From: Trichopria drosophilae
Taxonomy: Eukaryota > Arthropoda > Insecta > Hymenoptera > Diapriidae
NCBI GenBank assembly: GCA_030407085.1
Contig: CM059584.1
Coordinates: 863,501-927,500, forward strand
Length of the DNA: 64,000 nucleotides
Direction: 5' to 3'
The notes beneath the pieces are model-generated. The model did no database searches and was not told where the DNA came from. It saw only the letters and a list, made by a program, of their open reading frames with translations. A program made the translations under genes and the position numbers. Numbering within the stretch: position 1 is the first letter of the stretch; every line of letters begins with the position of its first letter. Shown here piece after piece: positions 34,621 to 47,400 of the stretch.

Positions 34621-34972
34621 TACACTGAGAAAAGTGTCGTTTTACTATCTCATTTAAAACGGCGTTGCACATCCCAATATTGTAACATGAAAAAATTCTC
34701 GTTTTATAGCATTTGTTGATTACAAAAGCAAAGAAACTGAATTTCTATTTTAAAAGAAGGTTTCATTGGGATTAAAAAAATCCATTTCAATTAATACATG
34801 ATTTTCTTTAAAAACTTACATTTGGTTAAAACTGTCTAAAAAAATGTCGTATAACTTCGATCTATGTAAAGTGGTTTAATCGGTAAAAGGAACATGGTTG
34901 TCTTATACATAACAAGTTCTGTATGAGACATAAAAATTCTAGTATTGGGTAAAAAACACTTTTCGTAGTGTA
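34621..34972. mobile_element. TA-flanked MITE, 348 bp, CACTxxGAAAAGTG ends
   Basis: After TA at 34621-34622 the left end is CACTGAGAAAAGTGTCGTTT. Before TA at 34971-34972 the right end reverse-complemented is CACTACGAAAAGTGTTTTTT. About 23 bp pair with four mismatches. TA duplication fits a Tc1/mariner-type origin. There is no coding capacity. A similar TACTGAGAAAACGCAGTG end occurs at 57425-57441. Confidence 0.65.
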
Positions 34973-35399
34973 ATTTTTCAAAAAATTATAATTATATTGA
35001 AACAAGAATAAACTTTCCGAAAATGCTATTGTAAACGTGAATTCTGAAAATTATTTGATAATGTCAATACCTTATTATACTATTTGTCATATTTGTCAAA
35101 ATCTAAAAACGGAATAAAGAAATTGAAAAATTCATTATTTTGAAAAAAAAAATGATTCAAGTAAAACTGAACATACCGACTGAAAGTTTATTTCTGTATG
35201 TTAAAATATGCCTTACAGTTTCTTAAATATCGTTTAAATATTCGAAGTATGACGCATTGTTTGATGGTTCGGAAAATTCATAGCATAAACTTTAATATTT
35301 TACTGCCTTACGTCAATATTTAGTAGTATATACTAACCGTTTATTCATGTTAGTTAAATATGGATATATAACCCTTTGAATCATACATTTTTCTTTACA

Positions 35400-35605
35400 C
35401 GGTAAACCTCTAAAATTTGTTACCGGAGCGTTTTCGGCATTGCTGATTACGAATCTTATCTGAAATTTTGAAAATTCCAAATGATGCATCAGATTTTGCA
35501 TATTTAAAAAAACGAATTCTTTGCATTGTGGACTGCTGTTTAGAATTTTGAAAATCTGCGGACAGATTCGTGATCAGTGACCCCAAAAACCCTCGGAATA
35601 CCAAA
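35400..35605. repeat. Foldback repeat, GGTCACTGATCACGAATCTG family
   Basis: The left arm reads GCGTTTTCGGCATTGCTGAT, then TACGAATCTTATCTG and AAATTTTGAAAATTCC. The right arm reverse-complemented reads GGGTTTTTGGGGTCACTGAT, then CACGAATCTGTCCGC and AGATTTTCAAAATTCT. It is an imperfect palindrome centred near 35500. The same theme occurs at 44285-44430 and 49145-49745. Confidence 0.6.
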
Positions 35606-35879
35606 TGTTGATTAAGCAAATAATTTCTTTGCAGTGTACATTCTTTCTAAATTCTTTCTAAATTTTTTAAAGATATATTATATCATTATTTACAATGAAC
35701 ATAATAAAGATGAAAAATATGTAATTATTTACATTTCTAAACATCTTGCCGAAATAGAGAAAGAAAAATTTGCAACAAAATCATATTATCAAACAAAAAA
35801 ATTAAATGAAAAAAGTGTCGATCTAAACCGACACCATGGTTGAAAGGATTAAGCATAATAAAGTGAATTATTTAATAGT

Positions 35880-36005
35880 TTTGAGGCATATTTAGTAAAT
35901 AGTACTAAATAATCATTTACTGAAGACGACAAGAATTAAATTCTTGGTAATGTTACTAATGATTTAGTTAAATGTACTACTATTTTACTATTTATTTCAG
36001 TGTGT
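35880..36005. repeat. TTAGTAAAT-rich inverted repeat
   Basis: ATTTAGTAAATAGTACTAAA at the left faces AAATGTACTACTATTTTACT at the right. The motifs TTAGTA and TACTAA recur here as they do at 53614-53785 and 57241-57441. Possibly a decayed MITE; the arms are short and AT-rich, so support is weak. Confidence 0.3.
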
Positions 36006-36592
36006 GCATCTTTATTATGAGTTATTCCACATTTTTTAAAGTAAATATTTAAAATATTAATTATTTGAACTAAATATATTTATATTTCTTTACTTACTTC
36101 AGAATGTTATTCACCAAGTTTTTAACATAAAATTAATATAATAAATATTTTAATAATTGCTTAAATATTATATGAAGTTTTTTAACGTCGATTAATCTGC
36201 TTTTTTGTAAGAAATATGTCTTATTAAGGTTATGTTAACTTTTTATTAATGTTTCTTGTTATTTTAATAAATTGCTATCTTCCCTACTAATTAATTTCTC
36301 ACAAAGTTCAATAATTAGCGCTGACTAAAACTGTAATGTAAGTCAAATTCAATTTTATTTACTTTTAAAAATTTGCAAAAATATTGCATAAACTTTAAAT
36401 TAATTATTATTGAAAATTTAAAAAATACGTATTGCACTCGAACCTACAATAAGACAATTTGAAATGAAACACGTATCCAATTAACAATTAAGTACCAAAT
36501 TTCAATCCGCACAGTTATTTTCAGAAAAATTCTTAAAAATACATAAAAGAACATCGAATACATAAATTGAATTTGTTCTTCAAATTTTCTAG

Positions 36593-36769
36593 GAAAGAAA
36601 ATTCCACTGGTTGTTCACAGTTACAATAAATGATTTGTCAAAAGAGACCGTCCTACCTGATGAAATACAAAGTACACCTGTGCAGGTTCTCGTAATATCG
36701 TACTGGGTCGAAAAACAAATAAGTCAAGAAGACACGCTGGCTACAGATTTTAAAAGATATTTTAGATAA
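36593..36769 (+). CDS. Possible terminal exon or decayed gene fragment, 58 codons
   Basis: The pyrimidine-rich TTTGTTCTTCAAATTTTCTAG is a good 3' splice site, and the frame that follows is open for 58 codons to TAA at 36767-36769. Its peptide begins ERKFHWLFTVTINDLS, contains VQVLVISYWVEKQIS and ends DTLATDFKRYFR, a balanced composition quite unlike the F/K/N-rich chance frames around it. AATAAA-like strings follow within 100 bp. It is on the plus strand, opposite to the other exon candidates, and no upstream exon is visible. I do not recognise the family. It could be an exon of a nested gene, a transposon remnant or chance. Confidence 0.25.
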   Translation, partial: ERKFHWLFTVTINDLSKETVLPDEIQSTPVQVLVISYWVEKQISQEDTLATDFKRYFR

Positions 36770-37029
36770 ATGAACCTACCAAAACATTTTATAAATTCCA
36801 CGAAATTGTAATAATTTAAAATTTTTTACTATTTTAATAAATTTTAAATTTCTTGTAAAGATTTCAAATTAATTAAACATTTATAAAATATGAAAAAAAT
36901 TCATTACAAAAGAAAATATTTTTTAAAATATATAACAAAGAAAAAAAAATCCTAAGCAACGAGTAAAAAGCATATTATAAGAAAGGAACAAAAGCAAATA
37001 AACGGAATGAAACTAATGAGCGCTTGCAA

Positions 37030-37680
37030 CATGCAATTTCCTCCGACATAACCAATAAAACGTAATAGCAATGGTATAATCCACCGACACGTTATCGAAT
37101 CGACTAACATAAATCAGCAAAACAAACACGGCTACTAAAATTCGCTGATTTCATCCTTGCATCGCATCGCGTTACCCAACCCTGCCTCCCATTCATACCC
37201 GGTGCGAAAGTTTGCCCACTTGAAACTCGTCCTCGGGTCAGAAGGCAACTGAAAACAAAAAAAAATAGTTGAAAAAGACAACTTTTAAAAAAGTCGACTA
37301 AGCTCTTGCGGAATTGGCCGATCTCTCATGCTCGTATATATACACACGCGTTGTATATTTGCAGTGTCCGCCTCGTCCAATTACATCGTAAATCATTACC
37401 CAGGGCGTGTTCGCTCGCTCGCGAGAATTTTTGCGCAGCGTTCTTTCCTCCATGGGAATTTGCGGTACTAATCTCGGACCCGTCGTTAGGCTCTTCTAAG
37501 GCCCCCGTTTCTGGGCCCCGTTATTACTTGTTATTTTTGTCATTGTTACGGCCCAGGCGCGAAAGGCGAATACGACAAATTGCCGTGGAATTCGATTAAT
37601 TCGATTAAGGGGATAGTGGAGATAAGAATTCTTTTACACGCGTGGGTTCGATATTTTTCCCTCTGCCCGTAGCTTGTAGT
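37030..37680. other. CpG-rich island, candidate regulatory DNA
   Basis: GC-rich DNA with TATATATAC followed by TTTGCAG, several TCGC repeats and a GGGCCCC block near 37515. The 97-codon plus-strand frame at 37306 opens at a TTG and is not supported by a real start codon. No splice-bounded exon was found. It could be an intronic enhancer or an internal promoter. Confidence 0.3.
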
Positions 37681-38819
37681 CCACTTAGTAAAACCTGCGT
37701 ACTAATGCCTTTTCGTAATCGTGCGCGCATTACGCTGTCTTGAAAATTTACAGCTGGTATTAACGTTATCCTGTAATTAATGGTAATTTCCATAAAGAGT
37801 TTCTATACAATTTTGTATGTTATTATTCCTCCAACGTTCTTTTTAGCCCGAATTTTTAGTGATTTTAAGATTTTTACTAATTTTGTCGGCAATGCACTTA
37901 TGTACGACTATTATCTCGCGTTGCTAATTATGTAACCGCTGTGAGAGGTTCATTAATCATGGAGTTAAGTTTTATGTACTTTTGCAAATTAATGACGTGA
38001 TTACTTGCACACGTCTTAGAAAGGATTCTATTAAATTCATTATTTTATTATGTTGTGCTTATCGAAAACATTTTCTGTCTTTAAATCATAATATTTTTGT
38101 TTTCGAAAATACCTAAGATTAATGAATTAATCAGAGTTGAATTCTTTAACATCCACCTATATAAAAAATGTAAAGAAATCTTTTCTTTAAGACATACTAC
38201 AAAGTAAATTTAATTTGAAAGTTAAACTTTAAACGATTTTTGTAAATAATTTTTTCTTTTCCATTCATGGACTATCTGAATGAGCCTCAAAATAAAAAAT
38301 TTATTCTAATTTCCGTTGGACTTCAACGATGCAAACTTCCGTACCAGTTTCTATGATTTTTAAGCGTAATGTTAAACTGCAGAAAATATTTCTTTTTTGA
38401 AATGTTTTTTAAAAAATTGTGTTTCATTTATGTCGTTGATCACAACAACAAAAATTCTCCAAATTTTTTTTTTGTTTTCATATTTATTAATAATTTATCG
38501 TTTATCTTATATATTTAAGCAATTTTATATTTAAAGAAAATTAGTATCTATCTTCGCGGACCTAATATCACAACTTGCAATACATAAATTTCTTATAAGT
38601 CATCATGTTTTTGTAAAATCAACTATTATAACTAGATATGTACTATGTCAAAATATTGTTGTATTAACTTATGTAAACCTATAATTTGATTTAATAAGTA
38701 CAAGTATATAAGTTGCGAATGCAACCAACAAGTAATTACCATAGTAATATGCAATATTGTAATTTACTCTATTGAGGATTGTTTAATTCAAATCGTAACT
38801 CGACGATTCTGATTTATTT

Positions 38820-39285
38820 TAGAAAATGTGAAAAAAAAAAATTTTTTTTGTGAGATGGAAATTTTGAAAAAATATGATACATTCTTTGATAAATTCTAGG
38901 CATTTTGTTCTTCGCAGTTTCGTCGAAAAATTCATCGATGTTTCGAGAAGTTTTTGAGGAAATGAATTTTTTCTCCTTGAGAATTTTTTCTCCATAAATA
39001 TTGGCAAATAACAAAAAATGGTTAGAATTCATCAAATATTCCAACTTTTTTTTAGAACATTTAAAATAATTTAAAAATTTGTTAAAATATGTAAATAAAA
39101 AAAAAGATTTTTAAAAATATTGTTTAGAAAAATAGAAAAATACAGTATATTTCCAGGGTGATTTTAAAAAAATGTTCGTTCTTAGCATTTTTTAAAAAGC
39201 TCATCACTTTGGGAGTTACTGTAACCAGAAATTTAAAAAAAAAGTTCACCATGACGCCATTTTGAAGTCCTCATAATGAAGAAGT
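38820..39285. repeat. Second old relative of the 23-kb foldback family
   Basis: TTTGATAAATTCTAGGCATT faces GGTTAGAATTCATCAAATATT across a centre near 38960. The following 130 bp (CAGTATATTTCC, TTCTTAGCATTTTTTAAAAAG, CCAGAAATTT, CGCCATTTTGAAG) run in the same order as 23790-23925 of the TTAA-flanked element. Ends are not preserved. Confidence 0.55.
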
Positions 39286-39632
39286 ATAAAAAAGGAAAAT
39301 TTCGTCCTTGAAGTCAAATTTTTTCCCACCTTATGTCTATAATTTGAATAAAATCCCAATATGATAACTCGAAACAAATTCGTTAGACTAAATATCTCTA
39401 CTTTTTTTTAGCATTTTTCTTCAAGTATGACGCCATATTTGAATTTCTTTTGGATGAAATTAAGTTTTATCCTTGGTTTGAAGTGTGACCTACAAAATAG
39501 TAGAAACTTGATTGAAACAGAAGTTAAAAAATGTCAATATTAATTAATAATTAAAAGTAGGCTGGAAATTAGACAACAAATAAATAAAGATGCAATAATT
39601 GATGATTTAATTGACAATCATCATTATACTTC

Positions 39633-39664
39633 CTGAAGAGAGACCGTTAGAGACCGAAAACGTC
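39633..39664 (+). ncRNA. Degenerate hammerhead-like motif (Penelope-like)
   Basis: CTGAAGA (39633-39639), then GAGACCGTTAGAGACC, then GAAAACGTC. The core boxes and the ACGU/UC end match the other hammerhead-like motifs, but the two GAGACC segments are direct repeats rather than complementary, so stem II no longer forms. It is probably a dead copy. Confidence 0.4.
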
Positions 39665-39999
39665 GAGATTTTTGTCACCTCAATTTTTTGTACGTCATAC
39701 GTTATTAATTTTGAATTAAAATAAATTTCATTTTTGGCGAAACATAAATTGTGTGCTTTTTTTAATATTGACTAAGAAAATTTCTCTACAGTGCATTGAA
39801 TATAAAGGATCCAGAATTTATAAAAAAGAATGTGCTAAATATCCACATCCCCTCGACTTACTTATTCATGGTAGTTAGCAGAGATCCATTTACGGAGTAG
39901 GGAAAAAGATTTAAGCTTCCCCCTATACTAAAGCGCTAACGTGCGACATCAACGAGCCGTGTAAACCGCAAGCTCGCACAACCCATAAAACCAATTCAT

Positions 40000-42840
40000 T
40001 ACAAGTCGACTGATAAACCAACTAAATCTCAATTAAATCCCGGTAACAAAAGGTGATAAAAAAGCAAAATCGATAAATCTTATCGAACTACGCAACGCGA
40101 ATTTCTTGATTATTTAATCATAAAAAAGATTGTATAAAAAATTATATATAGAAAACCATAAAATTGTATGTTCGATTAATGTCATGTAAAATGTGTTTAT
40201 GAATATGACGACACAGAGACGTTCCCCAGCTATAAAGGAACATTTATGCAAGGCTATTACCATACGTTTGCCGAAGACATAGTCAACTTGCGTTTTGTAA
40301 TGATAAATTATTTTATCGTTGCAAAATTTCAATTACTGTTATTATTAGGGTATTGAATTTCATGCCATTATTAAGTAATTATTTATTGATTTATGTCACT
40401 TATCCTTTTTTTTTAATTTACAGGCTTTCTTATTATTCTATCAAAAACCATGCTTGCTTCAATGGATTTTCCGTAAACGGGGAATTTTTATATTACATTA
40501 AATTTAGATCGATTTAATCACGAAAGTTTTATAGAAAATGTTGTTCATCATTACGTGCCTGTTCTATGCATGGGTTCATTCCAGTCAAATCAGCAACTTT
40601 TGAAATCGACTAAATCAAATTATGTTCATCATTTTTTTTACAGATGCATCTCGGTAAAATAAAGGTTAAATTTTTTTAGATTTTTAAAATCATTTGCGAA
40701 CGAGGTTTCTTTTTCCGATACATTGACGTTTCGCAAATATTAGGTAAGTTTGGTGCAAAAGAAAACAATTGATAGTTTAAGTTATTTTGTCCACTTTTGG
40801 TTGCAGATAAGCATCGATCCCGCAACTTCATTGATCTGAAAAAAAATGAAACAAAAGAAATGTTGTTCTTTTTTTTACATTGTTATATTTTTTTATCTCC
40901 ACACGTCTTAGTGACGTACATCTCCAAAACTTAATGAGTTAGCACTTAAAAAAATACATGTAAAAAAATCGCATCAAAATTTACATTATATCTTTATAAA
41001 ACTACGTTTCAAACAACGTTTTGTTTTTTATTTATTACTGTACGATACGTAGCATATGAGTTATGGACATTTGAAAATTTTCAGTTTCCTAATAATCCAA
41101 AATTTTGAAAAATTCTCTCACTTGTTTAATGAACTCTTCTTTAAAAAAAAAAGTTCTCTTTAAAAAAAAAATCTCGAACAAAATTGATAGGGTATGATTT
41201 TATTTGACGTAGCGTGACCCGTACGTCGGTTCAGTTTGATATTTTTAGATAAAAGGTATTGACAGATTTGTGAGCGAGACGAATTCATCCTGCAGTTGCT
41301 AGCGCGTGTATTGCTCCAACATTTTGACAATTTATGAAGCTATTTTTAACATAGTAGAACATGCTCTTTGAAATGTTTGATCTCAATTAATTGGTGTCTA
41401 AAGAAACGGAAATATATATTTACATTTCACCTTTCTCATATTACTTTATTTTTTAAAATTGTATTCACTATCCTACTTTTCAGCCAAGATATTTTCATAG
41501 ATTTCAGAAAAAGGTTCAATGAATTCGATAATAGATTATTTAGATTTTTAGAATACAATAAATATTGGATAACTGCATTTGGTAATATAATAAAAGGCAA
41601 TGCGAAAATCTGACTAGGATATATCTATATCAAACTAATCGGCTTATCATTTGTTCCATGCCTTTGCGATTCAGACACGACCCCACGTTTTCTCTGCTCC
41701 TTGTTTTAAAATAGGCATCATATGTTGCATCTGCGAAAAAAAAAACAAACATCCAACGTGTATTATGTATTTTTTTATATTATTCTGCTTTATCGATGAT
41801 GTTACCTTTTAGAATTTTGTATTGATGCACAATTTTTGCAAATTATATCATGATCGTTAACAAAGCTGTCCAAAGGTGCATTTAAATGTTTTTAGATTTA
41901 CTAAACTTCCAAACGGTATGTATTTTGGTTAAAGACTTTAAAACTTTTTTATTGTTTAAGTAATTTTTTTTATTTACATATATTATTTTTATTAAGCATT
42001 GATACTAGTGACTTTTCTAATATTTTATTCTATTCCATTATTCTATTGTATGTTACTTTCAAGCGTACAATTATGTTAAAATTACAAATCAAAATTCTTA
42101 TTTAATAACTCCATTGCTCAAAATACGAAACAAATGTCCCACGAGGGCAATTTTAAATTCGATCGCCATCTAATTGTTCTATGAAGAAACTCAGTTTCAA
42201 AAAATATTGCGGATCGTGTGAAACCTTTGCGAGATTACTATTTTAAGAAGACATAAGTCAGAGCTCTTTAAGAACTCATTTTTGAACTATCAAAATTAAG
42301 ACCACTCCAAGGGGTAATTTTGGAGATATGTTTAGAAAGAGCTCTTTAAGTGGTATCTCCGGTTTGGGTTACGTTACTCCAACAATGATAGACAATAGAT
42401 ACTTAATAAATAGCTAAATTTCTCCCCAGAATTAAAATGAATAAATTTTCTTTAATTTAAATTCTGATGTTCTTTCAAGGGAAAGATTTAATTATTGAAG
42501 AAAGAAGAAAGTTCACTGACTTTTCATTTTACTCTCTAAATTTCTTAAAATGAAAATTCATTCTCTGTGGTGTGAAATTTGAGACACTCACAGAAAAATG
42601 AAGAACTCTGTATGAAGTTAATATTCTATCTTAAAGAATAAGATTGTACGTTTCACTACAGTGTGTTTCAATTGTAACTCCATAAAGAATGATTTTTCAC
42701 ACAGAAAAAATTAGAGAACATTAACTTAAATTTAAAAAATAAGCCCTTAACTTCCAATCCTAGAATTTCTCTTGTAGTCTGTAACTTTTTTCGAAACAAA
42801 AATAATTCCAAGGAGCCCTCCTTTTTTGAAATTGGTTAAA
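40000..42840. other. AT-rich noncoding DNA
   Basis: No gene is supported. Splice-like strings occur on both strands (TTGCAG at 40802, TTAGGTAAGT at 40740 plus; TTTTTTCGCAG at 41724-41744 minus), but none pairs with a second site around an open frame convincingly. Around 42580-42720 several CACAGAAAAA phrases suggest MITE ends. Confidence 0.4.
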
Positions 42841-42849
42841 AATACTAAA

Positions 42850-43530
42850 TACGCCGCCGGATCTATAATTAACCGGGATGTTTATGCTCCGGAGCCTACC
42901 AAAAATACACACACCTGTTGGAAAGTCACGACTAATGGGACTTTTAACAGGGAAGTCGCCAGTCTTTTTAGGTGATCAGTATCACTGGCGCAGGATGTGC
43001 ATCGAAGATCATGTGGGCTTTTATCAGGGGCGTATCGGCAGAAATAGTCGCCCCAGGAGCGGAGGCGGTCTATATACCTATTTACATTTTTTTTTGTCGT
43101 TTAGACCGTTTTAACACGACAGGGAAATGCTGGGGCAGCGGGGTGGGGCAGGTTGCCCCCCGATAAAATGGCTCGCAGGTGCGTGGGTCGAATCGAGCTG
43201 GCAAATCGAACCTTTCCCATGAGGTAACGAGTACTTGCATCGTGACTATTTACATCGCTGGTTGCATAGTTTATAACGTTAGTCGCATCGTTATCTCGAC
43301 AAGAGCTCGAGATAAAAAGCAATAAATACCAGGCGAATATAGATATCGACTTATCGGAGGACTTCGATAAAAAGGAAAGTCCCGGAGGACTCCTTTGTGA
43401 CTAATGTCCAGGCGGAGGTGAGGGATTGCAACCTGGAATTTCAATATCACCGATCCCCGTAAATCTTGTTGCATTCTAAGCTCTCGGATATTTATACCAG
43501 GAATAATCTTCCTGCACATACGCTCGAGCA
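42850..43530. other. GC-rich segment, possible repeat remnant
   Basis: GC-rich DNA with TATCAGGGGCGTATCGGCAG, GGGGCAGCGGGGTGGGGCAG and CCCCCC. The phrase resembles the GGGGCGTAGCC...GGGGG ends of some invertebrate transposable elements, an impression from memory and not verified. Several frames overlap on both strands; none is credible as a gene. Confidence 0.3.
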
Positions 43531-44284
43531 AAAAGACTAATAAAATTATTTCAGCATTCTGCGCAAATCTTAATCACCCTTTCGAGTAATCTTCGTACGA
43601 GGAATTTTTTTTATTGGGTTTGCAATCTAGTTTTTTGTTCAAACTTTTTCGACATTCGAGAAGAAAAGCTCGTTAGTATCTTATTGTAATTTATGTTTTT
43701 ACTACTAAAGAAATATTAGATATCAATGAATAATTAAAGCTATTTCTATAGTCATAGATCTTCTTAAACGCATGAACACAATGATAAATCACAAAATTAG
43801 ACAAAATTTAAAAATATATAGTTCTCAGTAACTAAATAAGAATAAGTTTTTTTAAAATGATAATTTTACAAAACAAGCTTTTAATGCGAAACAGTTCTTG
43901 AAATAAGTTTAGGTTTTATTTAACCTATGTTGCCTAAGTGACCAAAAATCGTACCGTAATTTTCGACTAAAAGATTTTAATGAAATTACTTACGCCATTG
44001 TGCCAATGGTGTCATTCAGAAAAGTAAACAATCTTATTTTATATATTATTTAAACAGCATTTTTTAATTCGCTCGCTATATTGAATCTACCATTTAAGAT
44101 TTTTCTTTTCTTACAGTATATTTATCAGCAGTGACTTAAAAACACACAGACATTTTTGTGAATACTGGGGAATTATTAAAGTAAACAAAAAACAAAAATT
44201 CTGCGCAAGAAACAGTTTTAGATCCTCCCATTAAACCTTTCCAGATCACATTCTTCTGATGAACCATTTTTCATCAACCGAGTA

Positions 44285-44430
44285 TTCAGGAGTTTTCAGA
44301 GGTTTTGAGTCACTGACTACGAATATGAAATTAGTTTTTTTATATTGTACATTTGAAAAACTGAGATTTCAATATTTGAATTCAGATTTGTGTCAGTGAC
44401 CCGAAAAAACCCCAAAATACCTATTTTCCC
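44285..44430. repeat. Foldback repeat, TTGxGTCACTGA family
   Basis: Left AGGAGTTTTCAGAGGTTTTG, then AGTCACTGACTACGAATATG. The right arm reverse-complemented reads AGGTATTTTGGGGTTTTTTC, then GGGTCACTGACACAAATCTG. This is the same arm consensus as at 35400-35605. Confidence 0.6.
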
Positions 44431-47400
44431 GGTGATAATTTTGGTCGGCCATGTTCAATTCGCCATTTTGTATTTTCAAAATCTAAGTTCCCATTTTTAA
44501 TGAGCGAACACAAAAGCTCTCTAAGTACTCATTTTTATCTCGATGCAATTGAACATTTGCCAGCCATTGCATTTTTTCTATAAAAATGACAACTTTTAGT
44601 TGGTAATTTGTTTATAAAACACAATATTAAATAAATACTCATTTAAAATACAATTTTAAAACTTTTTTCAACTCCACTTAAATTGACTAAAAAAAATTTT
44701 CTTAAAAAAGAACTTTTTTTTATTACTTCATTTATAGTCGCTATAGAACTGTTAAGGTTATAAAGAACTAAACAATTACATTCATAAGTAAAGAGAAACT
44801 TTATTTTGTAGTTGAAAACTCAAATTTTCTATAGTAACCGTAGTGCCGGAAAAAGTTAAGCAAAAAAGTTAGAAAAAATGTTTTTCGAAACAGAAATAAT
44901 ACATTTAATTAATTTTGGCTTGATAACCATAATTTTTTGTCTGTACAAAATGTTTAGAAAAAACATTCTCGACCGTTGGATCGTGTGCAGCACACCCGAA
45001 AAAGACGCCGCAAATAGAATTGTTTGCAATTTAATTAGTGTGCCATTTTTGGACTGACATGGAGGCATTAGTCGGTCGAAGTTAAAAAATATCAGTTCTT
45101 TTACATGACATTCTTGTAATTCTATATATTCTGAGTGACTTCTTTCTATTTTAGAAATCATAAAAATACTCGATTGCAATTAAAAAATGTTAGAAATTAC
45201 TGATAATGAAAATATAAAAATTGTGGTTTTGAATTTTTTTCAAATATTAAAAGAATCGTAACAATGAAATTGAAAGTTGTTTTTCAAAGACCCAAAAATA
45301 CTCCCTTCGTACTTGAAAACGATTACTAGGGATCGAGCAAGCAGCAGCTGAGCATGTAAAAAAAGGTAAAACGACAACGGCTGGTTGTTGTGCCTTTAGA
45401 AGGAAAAAAGTGTTCCTGTTGGCAAAAAAATCAGGGGGAGCACCCGGTTAAGAATGCGAGCAAAAACGAATATTTTCTTCAACGAATGGAGACACCATCT
45501 TTATATCTACAATCTAAATCACTACGGAGTCTGCGAAACACGAGACGGCACTAACTTACACCTGTTACAGTTTATCGAGCTTCTGTTGCTCGATTAACGG
45601 ACATTGTTTTTAAAGCAATAGCTAAAAAAATTTGGTCGTTTAATTCATTACGTTAATTAAAATCACGTATACATTTGCGTAATGGAAATTCTGCAGATTT
45701 ACTTTTTATTTCCAGAAATGGCTCTTATGAAGAACGGTAACACAAATTAAAAACAAAAACAAAATATAAATAAAACAATTTTCAAGGTGTCAATTAGGAG
45801 GCAATAAAATAAATGCCCCTTTGTGGCAATGTATTTAATTGAAGGCTCTTTTCTCAATCTGCGGTTTTATTTTTTTAATTTTGATTTCATTGAAAAATGA
45901 TGAAATTTGTTACAGGGAAAATTAAAGAAATGAAAAGTTTTTTCAAGCAACATCAAACAAAGTAAGTATAGAATGCCTCTCAATTATATGCATTTCAATG
46001 TTTCGTAGGGGCCAATGTTTTATTGTGTCATGCTCCAAATTCACGAAAACTGGTCATTTTTTTCCTATCAGAGCACTTTTAAAAATTACAAACAATTTGA
46101 CTAACTTTTTGTATATTTTTAGTCTCTACTCTTAAACATTTTTTAGTATTCTATATATTTTACTAAGTCTTTAAGTATCATTAGTTTTAGTAAGTGTTCT
46201 AAAGTAGCAACCGATCGATTTTTTCTCCATTGGAATGAAATCTCAAACAATTTATTCTGTGTAGCTTAATATAGTAACTTAATACAAAAATAGTCCAATA
46301 AGATTTTGTAAAACCTAACTAAAAATGTGGTTCTTTTTACTACTTTCCTACTCAACTATAGTCGAATGTATCAAGGTTAGATGTTTATTATATATTAAAT
46401 TTAAAATATTTATATAAATTGCAAATTCCCATAAAAGCCTTCTGTTTATCAAGAATATGTGCTGATCAAATGCGAATCCTGCAAGAAATATAACACACGA
46501 AAATATGAATCGTGGGAAAAGACAAAACGACTTGAAAAGAATGACGTTGATACCGGAGCAGGTGCCGTCTTGTCTCGAACATTCGCCGAGAACTCCTTCC
46601 ATTTAAAAAGAAAAAATAACACCAGTGGTACACAAAGACTTTTAAAAAAAATTTAGAAATTTCCCTAATTACTTTATTTTTTAAATGAAAAGAAAGGCGT
46701 GTGTGGGATTTAAAACTATATTATGCACATTTGTATGTAACCGTAACTAACTTTCAATTGTCACCCTGAGAATAATACAAATTGATATTGCCGTCTAGCA
46801 TGCAGGTATGCGAGCACACTTATTTAATATGTACGTATATGGTAATTTTTACTGTGCATTTTAACTGTACATTTTTCTATGAGCACGTTATTTTGTATTA
46901 TTCCACACTTACTCTCAGGTACGGCATGTCTGTTGCTCTAATTTTTAGATGCTGAATGAATAGTCATTAGTTTTGTTGATCGATGATTGGCGTATAGCAA
47001 CTAAACTATGCTGCATTGTTTGTCATTATTTTACTGAACTGTAAATGTAATATCATATTCGAAACAAACTTGATATTCACTTTATAATAATAAAATTTAA
47101 ATTATTAAAAATTAAAATATAGTAATTCGCACCTTCCGATTTAGTAGATACAGCCTTAAACTACTCAGACAATAATTAGCCGGCTTCAAATGTTCGAACC
47201 AGGATGATGCCCATTTTTATAAAAATATAATTTGGAAGCTCCTGCAGAAAACCGCATGATAGAGTTTGGAGCCGTTGTTTGAAGTGATTTGGAGTGATAT
47301 TTTACTTGCGACCATCTAAATAATTATTTTTTCTTTTATTTACTTTTTTTTTATAAATTTTTCCTCAGTACAATGATATTCATACATTAAACAACAAACA

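Noticed and set aside
41690..41745. Minus-strand TTTTTTTTTTCGCAG acceptor followed by an open frame
   Set aside because: No donor GT in a good context follows while the frame is open, and the frame starting at the ATG stops after 19 codons.
45552..45630. Minus-strand TTTTTTTAG acceptor and GTAAG donor around a 7-bp hairpin
   Set aside because: All three frames of the enclosed segment contain stop codons, so it cannot be a coding exon. A noncoding exon cannot be excluded.
47190..47220. Minus-strand CTGGTTCGAACATTTG as a tRNA B box
   Set aside because: No T-arm pairing, no A box and no acceptor stem; a chance match to an 11-base consensus.
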